From contig CAKTGS010000002.1 of the NCBI GenBank assembly GCA_934561485.1, forward strand, positions 16,377 through 80,376: 64,000 nt of DNA, read 5' to 3'. Below the pieces are notes generated by a model that was not told the origin of the DNA, ran no database searches, and worked only from the letters and a program-made list of their open reading frames with translations. The stretch is from an uncultured Faecalibacterium sp. GTDB taxonomy: Bacteria > Bacillota > Clostridia > Oscillospirales > Ruminococcaceae. This document shows, piece by piece, positions 35,074-43,567 of the stretch (its first letter is position 1; the number at the start of each line of letters is the position of its first letter). A program made the position numbers and the translations under genes.

Positions 35074-35118
35074 GCACCCCGTGCACAGCTTCTTTGCTGC
35101 AGCACGGGGTGCTTTTTT
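35074..35118 (+). terminator. Intrinsic terminator after double-glycine protein B
   Basis: GCACCCCGTGC / GCACGGGGTGC perfect stem followed by six T residues. Confidence 0.92.
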
Positions 35119-35183
35119 GCGCACAAAAATGCCCTTTGCCGGGGCGGCAAAGGGCAGAAAGGCGTCTTGATGGCAGCGGGGCG

Positions 35184-36116
35184 TCAGATGCCCAGCAGCT
35201 GCCGTTTTTTGGCGGCAAATTCTTCGGCGGTCAGCACACCGGCGTCCAGCAGCTCTTTGTACTGGCACAGCTGCTGCACCGTGTCGCTGCTGGCAGGGGC
35301 GGATGCTGCAGCCTGGGGGCTGCCGTCCTGCTGTTCCGGGGCATCGGGGGCCAGCACCAGCATCAGGTTCTTGGCCAGGGTGTACAGGTCGTCTGCCCGC
35401 TGCTGGTAGTCGGACAGGTAGTCGTCAATGCTGGGGCGAGTCTGCTGGAAGGCCGGCCCGTCCATCCGCCACAGCATACTGCCCCAGTACGGGTGCGAGA
35501 ACTGCAGCTCCACCACAAACTGCCGGAAGGGCACCGGCACCTCAAAACTGGGCTGGGTGTGGGTGGGCGGCGGTGCGGCCCGGCCGCTGCGCGCGCTGCC
35601 AGCCTGGTTGTGCAGGCGGTACAGCTCTTCCCACCGCTCGTATTCCTGCATCTGCAGGATGTACTGGTTGATCTGCGGGGCCAGGGCGCTGGCCTTGGCA
35701 GGCACTTCGCTCTTGTGGCAGCGCAGGGCAGTGCGGGTGCCCTCAAACAGCGGGGTATTGTCCTCCAGAATGCGGAACGAGCGCAGGTTGGGCGCGTCCA
35801 TCACCAGTGCGGTATCGTCATCCCGCAGGCGGAACAGGCCGTGGCTGGTGTCCAGCAGCAGGCTGCCGCTGATGAACCCGAAGGTAAACCGGTAGTTTTC
35901 CTGGAACAAACTGCGCAGAGACTGATTGGCATCGTAAAACTGCAGGTACTGCTTGAAGTCGGCCAGGCTCATCCGGTCCAGCACACCGTCCGGCAGGTCG
36001 ATCTTCTGTGCGCACTGCTTGCAGATGGGCTTGCCCTCCACACAGGTGGGCAGAATGCGGGGTGTGGGGCTGCCGCACACCGGGCAGGTTTTTTTGTTGT
36101 TGGTAAAAAGTCCCAT
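35184..36116 (-). CDS. Zinc-ribbon (DUF4428-like) protein with C-terminal SHOCT domain
   Basis: 310 residues. ATG 36116 follows GGAGG; the frame continues upstream without a site. The N-terminal zinc ribbon has two CxxC pairs (CPVCGSPTPRILPTCVEGKPICKQC, about residues 10-35). A central beta-rich PH-like domain (about 70-230) is followed by an Ala/Pro-rich linker and the terminal SHOCT motif LCQYKELLDAGVLTAEEFAAKKRQLL. SHOCT modules mediate oligomerisation. Proteins with this arrangement are widespread in Firmicutes but lack an assigned function. It is convergent with the double-glycine peptide gene. Confidence 0.82.
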   Translation of the reverse strand: MGLFTNNKKTCPVCGSPTPRILPTCVEGKPICKQCAQKIDLPDGVLDRMSLADFKQYLQFYDANQSLRSLFQENYRFTFGFISGSLLLDTSHGLFRLRDDDTALVMDAPNLRSFRILEDNTPLFEGTRTALRCHKSEVPAKASALAPQINQYILQMQEYERWEELYRLHNQAGSARSGRAAPPPTHTQPSFEVPVPFRQFVVELQFSHPYWGSMLWRMDGPAFQQTRPSIDDYLSDYQQRADDLYTLAKNLMLVLAPDAPEQQDGSPQAAASAPASSDTVQQLCQYKELLDAGVLTAEEFAAKKRQLLGI

Positions 36117-36235
36117 AGTACATTTCCTCCGTTGCGGCATACGGCCGCCCTTGATCGCAGCCCCAGTATACCGCACAGCGGAGGAAAAAGGCGGCACCCG
36201 GCACGATTCGACCGGAAAATGTCATGAAACGATGG

Positions 36236-37516
36236 TTACAGCGCCACCCGCAGGGTAAAGCGCCCGTTCTGGGCCGAAAAGCTGGAAAGGCCGCCGTGCT
36301 GCTCCACAATGGTGCAGATGCTGCGCACGCCCAGGCCGTGGCCGGGCCGGTTGGTTACCGGCAGCCCCTGCACAAAGGCTACGTCCGGGCCGCAGCTGTT
36401 GGTAAGCTGCAAAAACAGGCGGCCGTTCTTTTGGTAGGCGGAAAGGGCAATGTCTGCCGCCCGGCCCAGGGCTTTCTGCTCCTGGCAGGCGTGCAGGGCG
36501 TTTTCCAGCGCGTTGGACAGCAGCACGCACAGATCCATTTCCGGCAGGGGAAGGCTCTGGGGGATGCTGGCTTCGGCCCGGAAACCGATGCCGGCGGCCT
36601 TGGCACGCCCGGCAAAGGCGGAAAGGATCAGGTTGGCAGCCTCGTTTTCGCAGTACAGGGTCACGCGGCTGGCCTCAATGCCGCTGCAGACGCTGTGGAT
36701 GTACTCCTGGGCCTGGTCGGTGCGGCCATTTTCCAGGCAGGCGGCCAGGTACTGCATGTGGTGGCGCAGGTCGTGGCGGTAGGTGCTGGCCGTGCGCTGG
36801 GACTGCCGCAGTGCTTCGATCTCCCGCACCGCCTGCCGCACCTGCAGATTCAGGCTGTTCCGGGCCTGTTCCAGCTCCCAGCTTTCCCGCTGCTGCCGGG
36901 TCAGGCGCAGCAGGAACACCAGGTAAGACGCACAGGTCACAAAGAACATGAACTCCACGGCGGCGGGGTTGCCGTCCGCCAGCAGGTCGGTGTACACCTG
37001 GGTCAGGTAGCTGTAGCCGTAGCACAGCGCAGGCAGAATGCCGAACTGCAGCTGCAGCGAGCGCGGCCAGCCCGCCAGCGACCGCACCGAGGGCGCGGCA
37101 AAGTGCAGCAGCACCAAAAGAATGGGGAAGGTGAGCAGCAGCTGGGCAATGTCCAGTGCCAGAATGCTGCCGGGAAACGGCAGGCAGAGCACCAGCGCCA
37201 GCCACCGGCGCAGCTGGCAGCAGGAAAAGGCTGTGAGCACCGACACCAGCGCCCACAGCCCCTGCCCGCTCAGCCCATAAAGCACCAGAACCAGCGGCAG
37301 GTGGGTGATGAGCGGATAGGCACTTTGGGCGGCATCGTAGCCGCCGCCCAAATAAAACACAGCCTGCAGGCCCAGCATCAGCACGGTGGAAAGCACCAGG
37401 AACCAGCGCTTGCGCACCGTCCAGCGGATGTCGCAGAAGGCGGCGCTGAGCACCACGCCGAAAATGCACACGGCAGCACCGTCCAGCGCGGTGAGCAGAA
37501 AGGGAAAACGAATCAT
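36236..37516 (-). CDS. GHKL sensor histidine kinase, AgrC-like
   Basis: 426 residues. The start ATG overlaps the stop of the regulator gene by 4 bases. Six or seven hydrophobic segments (residues 1-200) form the sensor, followed by a coiled coil (ESWELEQARNSLNLQVRQAVREIEALR). The phosphoacceptor is in TYRHDLRHHMQYL, and the GHKL ATPase has LLSNALENALHAC (N-box) and RPGHGLGVRSI (G-box). Polytopic sensors of this layout sense extracellular peptides (AgrC, ComD, PlnB types). With the LytTR partner this forms an HPK10-type two-component system. Confidence 0.9.
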   Translation of the reverse strand: MIRFPFLLTALDGAAVCIFGVVLSAAFCDIRWTVRKRWFLVLSTVLMLGLQAVFYLGGGYDAAQSAYPLITHLPLVLVLYGLSGQGLWALVSVLTAFSCCQLRRWLALVLCLPFPGSILALDIAQLLLTFPILLVLLHFAAPSVRSLAGWPRSLQLQFGILPALCYGYSYLTQVYTDLLADGNPAAVEFMFFVTCASYLVFLLRLTRQQRESWELEQARNSLNLQVRQAVREIEALRQSQRTASTYRHDLRHHMQYLAACLENGRTDQAQEYIHSVCSGIEASRVTLYCENEAANLILSAFAGRAKAAGIGFRAEASIPQSLPLPEMDLCVLLSNALENALHACQEQKALGRAADIALSAYQKNGRLFLQLTNSCGPDVAFVQGLPVTNRPGHGLGVRSICTIVEQHGGLSSFSAQNGRFTLRVAL

Positions 37517-38250
37517 AAGAACACCTGCTTTTTCCGGAAGGCGTAGTCCAGGTAGCGCTCCTTGACGGCGGCATAGCGGCCATGCGGCAGCGGGATCTCA
37601 ACGCCGTCCGTCAGGGTGATGGTGCGGTAAGAGATGCTCTGGATGAACTCCATATTGACAAGGTAGGAGCGGTGCGGGCGCAGAAAGCGGGGGTCAGCGG
37701 CCAGCTGATGCTCCAGTTCGTCCATGCTGCCGGTGCTCTCCTGCCGTGCGCCGCCCGCCAGGTGGAACACCAGCGTGCGGCCGGATACCTCGCACACCTC
37801 CAGCCGTTCCAGCGCAATGCGGGTGATGCCGGTTTTGCATCGCAGCACCAGGCCGCCGCTCTGCTGCTCTTTGGCGGTTTCGGCAGTCACGGTGTCCAGC
37901 AGGCGGAACAGATGGGCGGGTTGAACGGGCTTGAGCAGATAAAAATAGGCACCCACCCCGTAGGACTCCACCGCAAAATCGGCAGAGCTGGTCAGAAAAA
38001 TAATGCGCAGGGTGCTGTCATGCTGGCGGATCTCCCGGGCAGCATCCATGCCGTTCAGCCCGGGCATGATCACATCCAGAAACAGCAGGTCAAAGCGCAC
38101 ACCGCGCTCGATCTGAGCCAGCAGCTCCACCGCGCTGTGGAACGCCGTGACGCAAAGCTCGGTGCTGTGGGCGGCGCGGTACTCCTGCACCAAAGCCGAG
38201 AGCCGGTCCAGCATCCGGGGGTCATCATCGCAAAAAGCCAGCCGGAGCAT
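37513..38250 (-). CDS. LytTR family response regulator, AgrA-like
   Basis: 245 residues. ATG 38250 follows AAAGGAGG. The receiver domain has the acidic pair CDDDPRM (residues 6-8), phosphoacceptor Asp in LLFLDVIMPGLNG (near 60), T/S in IFLTSSADF and Lys in YLLKPVQP. The C-terminal LytTR DNA-binding domain contains RPHRSYLVNMEFIQSI. It transcribes ahead of the kinase. Expected targets are promoters with paired LytTR repeats; I could not assign one with confidence near either double-glycine gene. Confidence 0.93.
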   Translation of the reverse strand: MLRLAFCDDDPRMLDRLSALVQEYRAAHSTELCVTAFHSAVELLAQIERGVRFDLLFLDVIMPGLNGMDAAREIRQHDSTLRIIFLTSSADFAVESYGVGAYFYLLKPVQPAHLFRLLDTVTAETAKEQQSGGLVLRCKTGITRIALERLEVCEVSGRTLVFHLAGGARQESTGSMDELEHQLAADPRFLRPHRSYLVNMEFIQSISYRTITLTDGVEIPLPHGRYAAVKERYLDYAFRKKQVFL

Positions 38251-38469
38251 GGCGGCACCTCCTTTCTGCAGAAAATGGCAGAATTCTTCCAAAAGGCATT
38301 ATACCATAAAATATGCCCATTCGGCAAAGAAAACGCGGCTGCGGCAGAAGGAGCCTGTTTTGCGGCATGGATGCTTGCGCAGGCGCGCAGCTATGTTGTA
38401 TAATGATTTTAAATCGGAACGGCAGGGGGAAAGGCGGCGCAGTGTTTGGGAGGGCCCATCCATTTCTGG

Positions 38470-38684
38470 CGGCTCCTGCTGCTGGCTGTTGTTTTGCTGG
38501 GAACCATGGTGCAGCTCATGCGCGCCGTGCCCAGCCGGCAGCGGAAGCCGCCAAGCTGGAAGCCGACCGGGCCAACGCGGCCAAAACGGATTTTCTGCGC
38601 CGCATGAGCGAGCACCTGACAAAGCCGCTGGAACGGGATAAGCTGCTGCACACGCTGCAGAAGCACCGCGCAAAAACCGTGTGA
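38470..38684 (+). pseudogene. Remnant of a hybrid histidine kinase, frameshifted and internally deleted
   Basis: In one frame a membrane helix is readable (FWRLLLLAVVLLGTMVQLM, about 38460-38520). After a frame change the next frame reads AAKLEADRANAAKTDFLRRMS, the coiled coil and start of a HisKA box. This runs directly into [19 protein letters not shown], the last helix of a receiver domain. The whole kinase core and most of the receiver are missing. There is no start codon with a ribosome site. It is best read as decay of a hybrid kinase by internal deletion. Confidence 0.6.
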
Positions 38685-38722
38685 TCTCTCCGGAAAAATC
38701 AAACCGAAAAGGAGCTGTTTTC

Positions 38723-40219
38723 ATGTCTTATATCATGGCGCTGGATGCCGGAACCACGTCCAACCGGTGCATCCTGTTCAACGAGGCAGGCGAGATGTGC
38801 AGCACGGCGCAGAAAGAATTTACCCAGTATTTCCCCAAGCCGGGCTGGGTGGAGCACGATGCCAACGAGATCTGGACCACCCAGCTGGGTGTGGCGCTTT
38901 CGGCCATGAACAAGATCGGGGCCACGGCGGCAGACATTGCCGCCATTGGCATTACCAACCAGCGCGAGACCACCATTGTGTGGGACAAGGAGACCGGCGA
39001 GCCGGTGTGCCATGCCATTGTGTGGCAGTGCCGCCGCACCAGTGCGGCCTGCGATGCGCTGAAAGCCCGGGGCCTGACCGAAAAATTCCGGGCCAAGACC
39101 GGCCTGGTGATTGATGCCTATTTCTCGGCCACCAAGCTGCAGTGGATCCTGGACAATGTGCCCGGGGCCAGGGTGCGGGCAGAGGCCGGGCGGCTGCTGT
39201 TCGGCACGGTGGAAACCTGGCTCATCTGGAAGCTGACGGCGGGCCGTCTGCACATTACCGACTATACCAATGCCAGCCGCACCATGCTGTTCAACATCCA
39301 CACCCTGACCTGGGACGAGGAAATTCTGCAGGAACTGCACATTCCCCGCTGTATGCTGCCCACCCCGGTGCCTTCCAGCGCCCTGTACGGCGAAGCCGAC
39401 CCCATGCACTTTGGCGGGGCCATCCGCATTGCGGGCGCTGCCGGAGACCAGCAGGCGGCGCTGTTCGGCCAGACCTGCTTTGCCCCCGGCGAAGCCAAGA
39501 ACACCTTTGGCACCGGCGGCTTTCTGCTGATGAACACCGGCAAAAAGCCGGTCAGCTCTCAGAACGGGCTGGTGACCACCATTGCCTGCGGGCCGAACGG
39601 CACCGTGAACTATGCGCTGGAAGGCTCCATCTTTGTGGCAGGGGCGGCCATCCAGTGGCTGCGGGATGAACTGCGCTTGCTGGAAGAAGCGCGCGATTCC
39701 GAGTACATGGCCCAGAAGGTGCCGGACACCAACGGCTGCTATGTGGTGCCGGCCTTTACCGGGCTGGGCGCGCCCCACTGGGACCAGTACGCCCGGGGTG
39801 CCATTGTGGGCCTGACCCGGGGCTGCAACAAGTACCACATCGTGCGTGCCACGCTGGACAGCCTGTGCTACCAGGTCAACGATGTGCTGCGCGCCATGGA
39901 AGCGGACTCCGGCATTGCACTGCGGAGCCTGAAGGTGGATGGCGGTGCCTGCGCCAACAACTACCTGATGCAGACCATGGCCGACATCAGCGGCCTGCCG
40001 GTGCAGCGCCCCCGCTGTGTGGAAACCACAGCTCTGGGCGCGGCATATCTGGCCGGGCTGGCGGTGGGCTACTGGCCCACGGCAGAGGACGTGCGCCGCA
40101 ACTGGCAGGTGGACCGCACGTTTGAGCCTGCCATTTCGGATGCCGACCGCGCCAAACGCATCAAGGGCTGGAACAAGGCCGTGCGCTGCGCGTACCACTG
40201 GGCATTGGATGAAGAATAA
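38723..40219 (+). CDS. glpK: Glycerol kinase
   Basis: 498 residues; ATG 38723 follows AAAGGAG by 8 bases. FGGY signatures: [15 protein letters not shown] at the start, [28 protein letters not shown], the ATP-site [12 protein letters not shown], and [18 protein letters not shown], ending with the [16 protein letters not shown] motif. It phosphorylates glycerol to glycerol 3-phosphate. No facilitator (glpF) or glpD is adjacent; a glycerophosphodiesterase 13 kb away could feed the same pool. Confidence 0.97.
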   Translation: MSYIMALDAGTTSNRCILFNEAGEMCSTAQKEFTQYFPKPGWVEHDANEIWTTQLGVALSAMNKIGATAADIAAIGITNQRETTIVWDKETGEPVCHAIVWQCRRTSAACDALKARGLTEKFRAKTGLVIDAYFSATKLQWILDNVPGARVRAEAGRLLFGTVETWLIWKLTAGRLHITDYTNASRTMLFNIHTLTWDEEILQELHIPRCMLPTPVPSSALYGEADPMHFGGAIRIAGAAGDQQAALFGQTCFAPGEAKNTFGTGGFLLMNTGKKPVSSQNGLVTTIACGPNGTVNYALEGSIFVAGAAIQWLRDELRLLEEARDSEYMAQKVPDTNGCYVVPAFTGLGAPHWDQYARGAIVGLTRGCNKYHIVRATLDSLCYQVNDVLRAMEADSGIALRSLKVDGGACANNYLMQTMADISGLPVQRPRCVETTALGAAYLAGLAVGYWPTAEDVRRNWQVDRTFEPAISDADRAKRIKGWNKAVRCAYHWALDEE

Positions 40220-40245
40220 GAAACCAAAACGGCAAAGCAAAAAGA

Positions 40246-40283
40246 GCCGCCCACGGGCCAATTGGCCTGCGGGCGGTTTTTTG
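40246..40283. terminator. Intrinsic terminator between glpK and the PIN-domain gene
   Basis: GCCGCCCAC GGGCCA.. / GCGGGCGG stem with TTTTTT on the plus side and a T-rich tract on the minus side. Confidence 0.85.
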
Positions 40284-40291
40284 TATGGGGT

Positions 40292-41332
40292 TCAGAAGAG
40301 ACGCAGCACGGGAGCAGCACTCTTCCGCAAGATGGAAAGGACTTTGGTGGAACCGGTGGAAGGCAGCAGCAGGGGCGCAGCCAGCGGCAGCAGGCTGAGG
40401 CCGATCACAGCGGCATTGCAGAGCAGTTCAGTGTTGTCGCGATGCGAAGCGGATGCCGCCGGGACCTTCCGGGTGCTTGTGCTGCGGCAGGGAGGACAGA
40501 CGCCGTAGGGCGTCCCATAGACCGTGTAAAGGCCGGAGGAACGGTGCCGGGCAGCAGGGGAGACCTTGCTGGCGGCGTGAGCCGCAGCGGTGCGGGACTT
40601 TGCGGCAGCCGTTTTGGGTGCAGCGGGCTTTGCCGCCGCAGGCGGCATGGGGGTGGAGCTTGCCGCTGCGGCAGGCTGCGCCGGGGCGGATTCGGCGGCA
40701 GAAAGCGGCGCATCGGCAGATGCGCAGGCGGCGTTCGGTGCTACTGCAGGTTCCGGTGCGGCAGCGGCTTCCGGTTCCGCTGCTGCAGCCGGTTCGGCGG
40801 CAGGGGCGGTTTCCGGCGGCAGTTCCGGCATGGGCAGCACCCGCCCCAGATAACCGTTGGAGGTCAGCCGCTTGACCTGAATTTTTTTGAAGCTCTGCAC
40901 CGAGTGGCGGTTTTTCAGGTCCAGCACATCGCGGGTCAGGTCGGCGTCCTGGGTGAGCAGCAGCAGGTCGTCCGAGACGCGGCGGCGCTCAAACTCTGCC
41001 AGAAATACGGCATCTGCCAGCAGGCCGCTGATGCTGTCGTCCAGCGAGCCGAAAAAGGTCAGCATCCGGCCGTGTTCCAGCTCCCCCAGCAGCCGCTGTG
41101 CACCGGCGGCCCGGGCGGCTTTTTCCGGAATGGACATCAGGTGGTTCAACTCGTCCAGCACCACGCGGGGCACCTGCACGGTTTTGCCGGAACGCTGCAA
41201 AAAGCTGCGCAGCCTGCACTGGGCATCCGGCTGGTCCGCCAGCTCCACCCAGAAGGAGGTGTCGGCGTAAAGGACATAGTCCCGGAACTTTTGGTACTCG
41301 TTGTAGAAAGAAACATTGTCAGCATTCATCAT
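40292..41332 (-). CDS. PIN-domain protein with Ala/Pro-rich linker and C-terminal hydrophobic segment
   Basis: 346 residues; MMNADN start at 41332 follows AAGGAG. The PIN fold is complete by eye: D24 in LYADTSFWVEL, E61 in VVLDELNHL, D107 in LLADAVFL and D129/D131 in LTQDADL, the four acidic positions of PIN nucleases. Residues 165-285 are low-complexity Ala/Pro/Glu. The C-terminus has a hydrophobic helix (VIGLSLLPLAAPLLL). The gene overlaps the upstream HTH gene by 14 bases. A ribonuclease role is suggested by the family; membrane tethering would be unusual. Confidence 0.75.
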   Translation of the reverse strand: MMNADNVSFYNEYQKFRDYVLYADTSFWVELADQPDAQCRLRSFLQRSGKTVQVPRVVLDELNHLMSIPEKAARAAGAQRLLGELEHGRMLTFFGSLDDSISGLLADAVFLAEFERRRVSDDLLLLTQDADLTRDVLDLKNRHSVQSFKKIQVKRLTSNGYLGRVLPMPELPPETAPAAEPAAAAEPEAAAAPEPAVAPNAACASADAPLSAAESAPAQPAAAASSTPMPPAAAKPAAPKTAAAKSRTAAAHAASKVSPAARHRSSGLYTVYGTPYGVCPPCRSTSTRKVPAASASHRDNTELLCNAAVIGLSLLPLAAPLLLPSTGSTKVLSILRKSAAPVLRLF

Positions 41333-42482
41333 CGGGGGCTTCTCCTTCCATCGTATGGTCATAGCGCTCCGCCATCAGGGCTTCCAGCGCTTCTTCTTCG
41401 GTGTCGCCGAGGTCCTGCGGGCGGCGGCTCAGGGCGGCGGCACGCAGCAGTGCAGCGCGGGGGTCTTGGGTGTCGGCCTGCAGCAGGCCGGGGGTCCACT
41501 CTTTGAAACAGCGCTGGAACAGGGTGGTGTCCAGCGAAGTGGTCTTTTCCTTCTCGCCAAGTGCGTTGAAATCGTATGCCAGCACGGCCACAGGCGGCTT
41601 TTCCGGCTGGCGGGCGCAGACGCGGATCACCTGATCGGACAGGTCGGGATTGCAGGAAAGGAACACCGGCATGGGGCTTCGCGGCAGCTGGCGGAGAAAG
41701 GCGGAAAAGCCGTTCCAGCCTTTTTCATCGCAGGGGCCGTCTATGGGGACAAGCCAGCCCTCCCGCAGCCGCGCTTCCATGCTCTGGATGGCATCTTCGG
41801 TGTCGCGCTCCCTGGAACTGTACCATCCGTACGCAATGGGCAGGCTGCCGGTTTCCCGGTAACGTTCCCAGGCGGCCTGTTCCTCGTCATAGCTTTCGTA
41901 CAGGCTGCGGATCAGGCAGCGGGGAACCAAAATCTTCTGGCTGTGCGCCTGTGCGGCCTGAAACACAGAACTTACAACATCTTCGATTCCTTCAATGGTG
42001 AACAGATACGGGTCCAGGATCAGCTGGTGCTGAAGCGCAAAGGACGCAGGATGGAACCGGTGCCGTTTGCGGGCCGAGGGAAAGCAGCGGAAGCATTCGT
42101 CCGCCAGCCGGGCTGTGTAGTCGTAATGAGGGCTTTTTTCCACAAAGCGGCTCCCGAACAGGTCGGTTTCGTCCTGGTGCGGCAGTTCATCGTGAATGGC
42201 AAGGGCAAGCTGATCCCGCTTGATGCGGTCACCGCGCACGATGAAGTCAAATGCAGCCAGAAGGGCGATGCAGCTCCGGCAGGAGATGGGCGTGTCTGTG
42301 TTGTAGCAATATTTGGTAAGGGTGACGCGGGACAGGTCCGTCATCCGGGAAAGATGCGCAATGGAAAGCCCTGTGAGGTCCAGCAGGGACGGAAAAGCGA
42401 GTTTTACGGCCCCGGTGATCTGGAGCACCTGTTCTTCCGGGGAAAGTGAGTGCGGAGAGGGAACGGAACAATTCTGGGGCAT
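41319..42482 (-). CDS. HTH protein with a C-terminal PIN-like region, function unknown
   Basis: 387 residues, ATG 42482 after AAGGAAG. Residues 30-85 look like an XRE-type helix-turn-helix (LSIAHLSRMTDLSRVTLTKYC). The C-terminal two-thirds has a pattern echoing the PIN protein downstream: LILDPYLFTIEGIE, ILVPRCLIRSLYE and FLSCNPDLSDQVI align in order with its DTSFW, VPRVVLDEL and TQDADL segments. Acidic positions are only partly kept. The likely role is a DNA-binding partner or regulator of the PIN protein; this is inference. Terminal residues carry an Asp/Glu-rich tail. Confidence 0.65.
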   Translation of the reverse strand: MPQNCSVPSPHSLSPEEQVLQITGAVKLAFPSLLDLTGLSIAHLSRMTDLSRVTLTKYCYNTDTPISCRSCIALLAAFDFIVRGDRIKRDQLALAIHDELPHQDETDLFGSRFVEKSPHYDYTARLADECFRCFPSARKRHRFHPASFALQHQLILDPYLFTIEGIEDVVSSVFQAAQAHSQKILVPRCLIRSLYESYDEEQAAWERYRETGSLPIAYGWYSSRERDTEDAIQSMEARLREGWLVPIDGPCDEKGWNGFSAFLRQLPRSPMPVFLSCNPDLSDQVIRVCARQPEKPPVAVLAYDFNALGEKEKTTSLDTTLFQRCFKEWTPGLLQADTQDPRAALLRAAALSRRPQDLGDTEEEALEALMAERYDHTMEGEAPDDEC

Positions 42483-42532
42483 GGTTATAACACTTCCTTT
42501 TTGGAAATTTGAGCGGCCACTTTTGTGAGTTC

Positions 42533-42561
42533 ATCATAGCAGAAGCTGGGCGGGAATGCAA
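42533..42561 (-). promoter_or_regulatory. Promoter of the HTH/PIN unit
   Basis: Minus strand TTGCAT (42561-42556), 17-base spacer, extended TGCTATGAT with -10 at 42538-42533. Confidence 0.6.
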
Positions 42562-42586
42562 TGGATCGAGACCATGTTTCACAAAT

Positions 42587-42603
42587 CGTAAACTTAGTTT
42601 ACG
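42587..42603. promoter_or_regulatory. Perfect 17-base palindrome upstream of the HTH/PIN promoter
   Basis: CGTAAAC TTA GTTTACG. It lies 26 bases upstream of the minus-strand -35 and about 118 bases upstream of the plus-strand glpR -35. Most simply it is an operator for the HTH protein. Confidence 0.6.
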
Positions 42604-42720
42604 ACTCCGCTTTTTAAGATGGATTTGAAAAGAGAGCGGAAACGGCGTTGTATCCCACTCCCTGGCAGAACTGCACAAAAAGGACGAAAATTTTTTGTGC
42701 ACGGAACTGACGAAAATTGG

Positions 42721-42748
42721 TTGAATTTGACGGAGCTTGTGCTATAAT
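42721..42748 (+). promoter_or_regulatory. Promoter of the fructose operon
   Basis: TTGAAT (42721-42726), 16-base spacer, extended TGCTATAAT with -10 at 42743-42748. TCATTCAAAATAAATCATGAACAG direct/inverted A/T-rich repeats follow and may hold the regulator site. Confidence 0.65.
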
Positions 42749-42811
42749 AAAGTCAGAAACCACCAAAATCATTCAAAATAAATCATGAACAGTCAAAAAG
42801 GAGGGAACAGA

Positions 42812-43567
42812 ATGCTGGCAGAAGAACGGTTCGGCCTGATTCTGGAGCTGCTGGCCCGGCAGCGCACAGCCAGCGTGCAGGAGCTGTGCGAGGCACTGAA
42901 CGCAAGCGAGTCCACCATCCGGCGGGACCTGACCGAACTGGACCGGCTGGGCAAGCTGAACAAGGTGCACGGCGGGGCTACCCTGCCGGACAGCAGATTT
43001 CTGGCCGAAGAACCCACCATGGAAGCCAAGCAGACCCAGGCGGTGCCCCAGAAACGGGCCATCGCGGCGGCAGCTGCCCGGCTGATCACGGCAGAGGACT
43101 TCATCTTTGTGGACGCCGGTTCCACCACCCTGGAACTGGCCCGGGCCATCGGCGGGCAGGCCCTCAAGGCAAGCTATGTGACCAACGGCGTGGCCCATGC
43201 CCGCATCCTGGCCCAGAAGGGCTGCAAGGTGTTTCTGCCCGGCGGGCTGCTGCGCCCTCAGACCGAAGCCATCGTGGGGGCGGCAGCGCTTACCAGCCTG
43301 CAGCAGTACCATTTCACCAAAGCGTTCATGGGGGCCAACGGGGTCTCGCTGGATGCGGGCTTTACAACCCCGGACCCCGAAGAAGCTGCAGTGAAAACCA
43401 CAGTGGTCAACCGTGCCCGGGAGAGCTGGTTCCTGGTGGATGACGCCAAGTTTGCGCGGGTGTGCCCGGCGGTGATCACCGACCTGCCCAGCGGAGCCAT
43501 TCTGACCAACCGCTGCCCCGACCCCAAGTACAAACAATACACGCTGGTAAAGGAGACGGAACTATGA
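42812..43567 (+). CDS. DeoR/GlpR family repressor of the fructose operon
   Basis: 251 residues; ATG 42812 follows AAAAAGGAGGG. The N-terminal HTH (ASVQELCEALNASESTIRRDLTELDRLGKLNKVHGGA) is the DeoR type. The C-terminal sugar-phosphate sensor has FIFVDAGSTTLELARAI, VTNGVAHARIL, LPGGLLRPQTEAIVGAAA and the PDPEEAAVK turn. It overlaps fruK by 4 bases (ATGA). By analogy with FruR of Firmicutes it should respond to fructose 1-phosphate. Confidence 0.94.
   Translation: MLAEERFGLILELLARQRTASVQELCEALNASESTIRRDLTELDRLGKLNKVHGGATLPDSRFLAEEPTMEAKQTQAVPQKRAIAAAAARLITAEDFIFVDAGSTTLELARAIGGQALKASYVTNGVAHARILAQKGCKVFLPGGLLRPQTEAIVGAAALTSLQQYHFTKAFMGANGVSLDAGFTTPDPEEAAVKTTVVNRARESWFLVDDAKFARVCPAVITDLPSGAILTNRCPDPKYKQYTLVKETEL

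Noticed and set aside
38313-38684. Real 123-residue gene
   Set aside because: The first half has no family pattern, the ribosome site is absent, and the second half is a spliced kinase/receiver remnant, so it is listed as a pseudogene.
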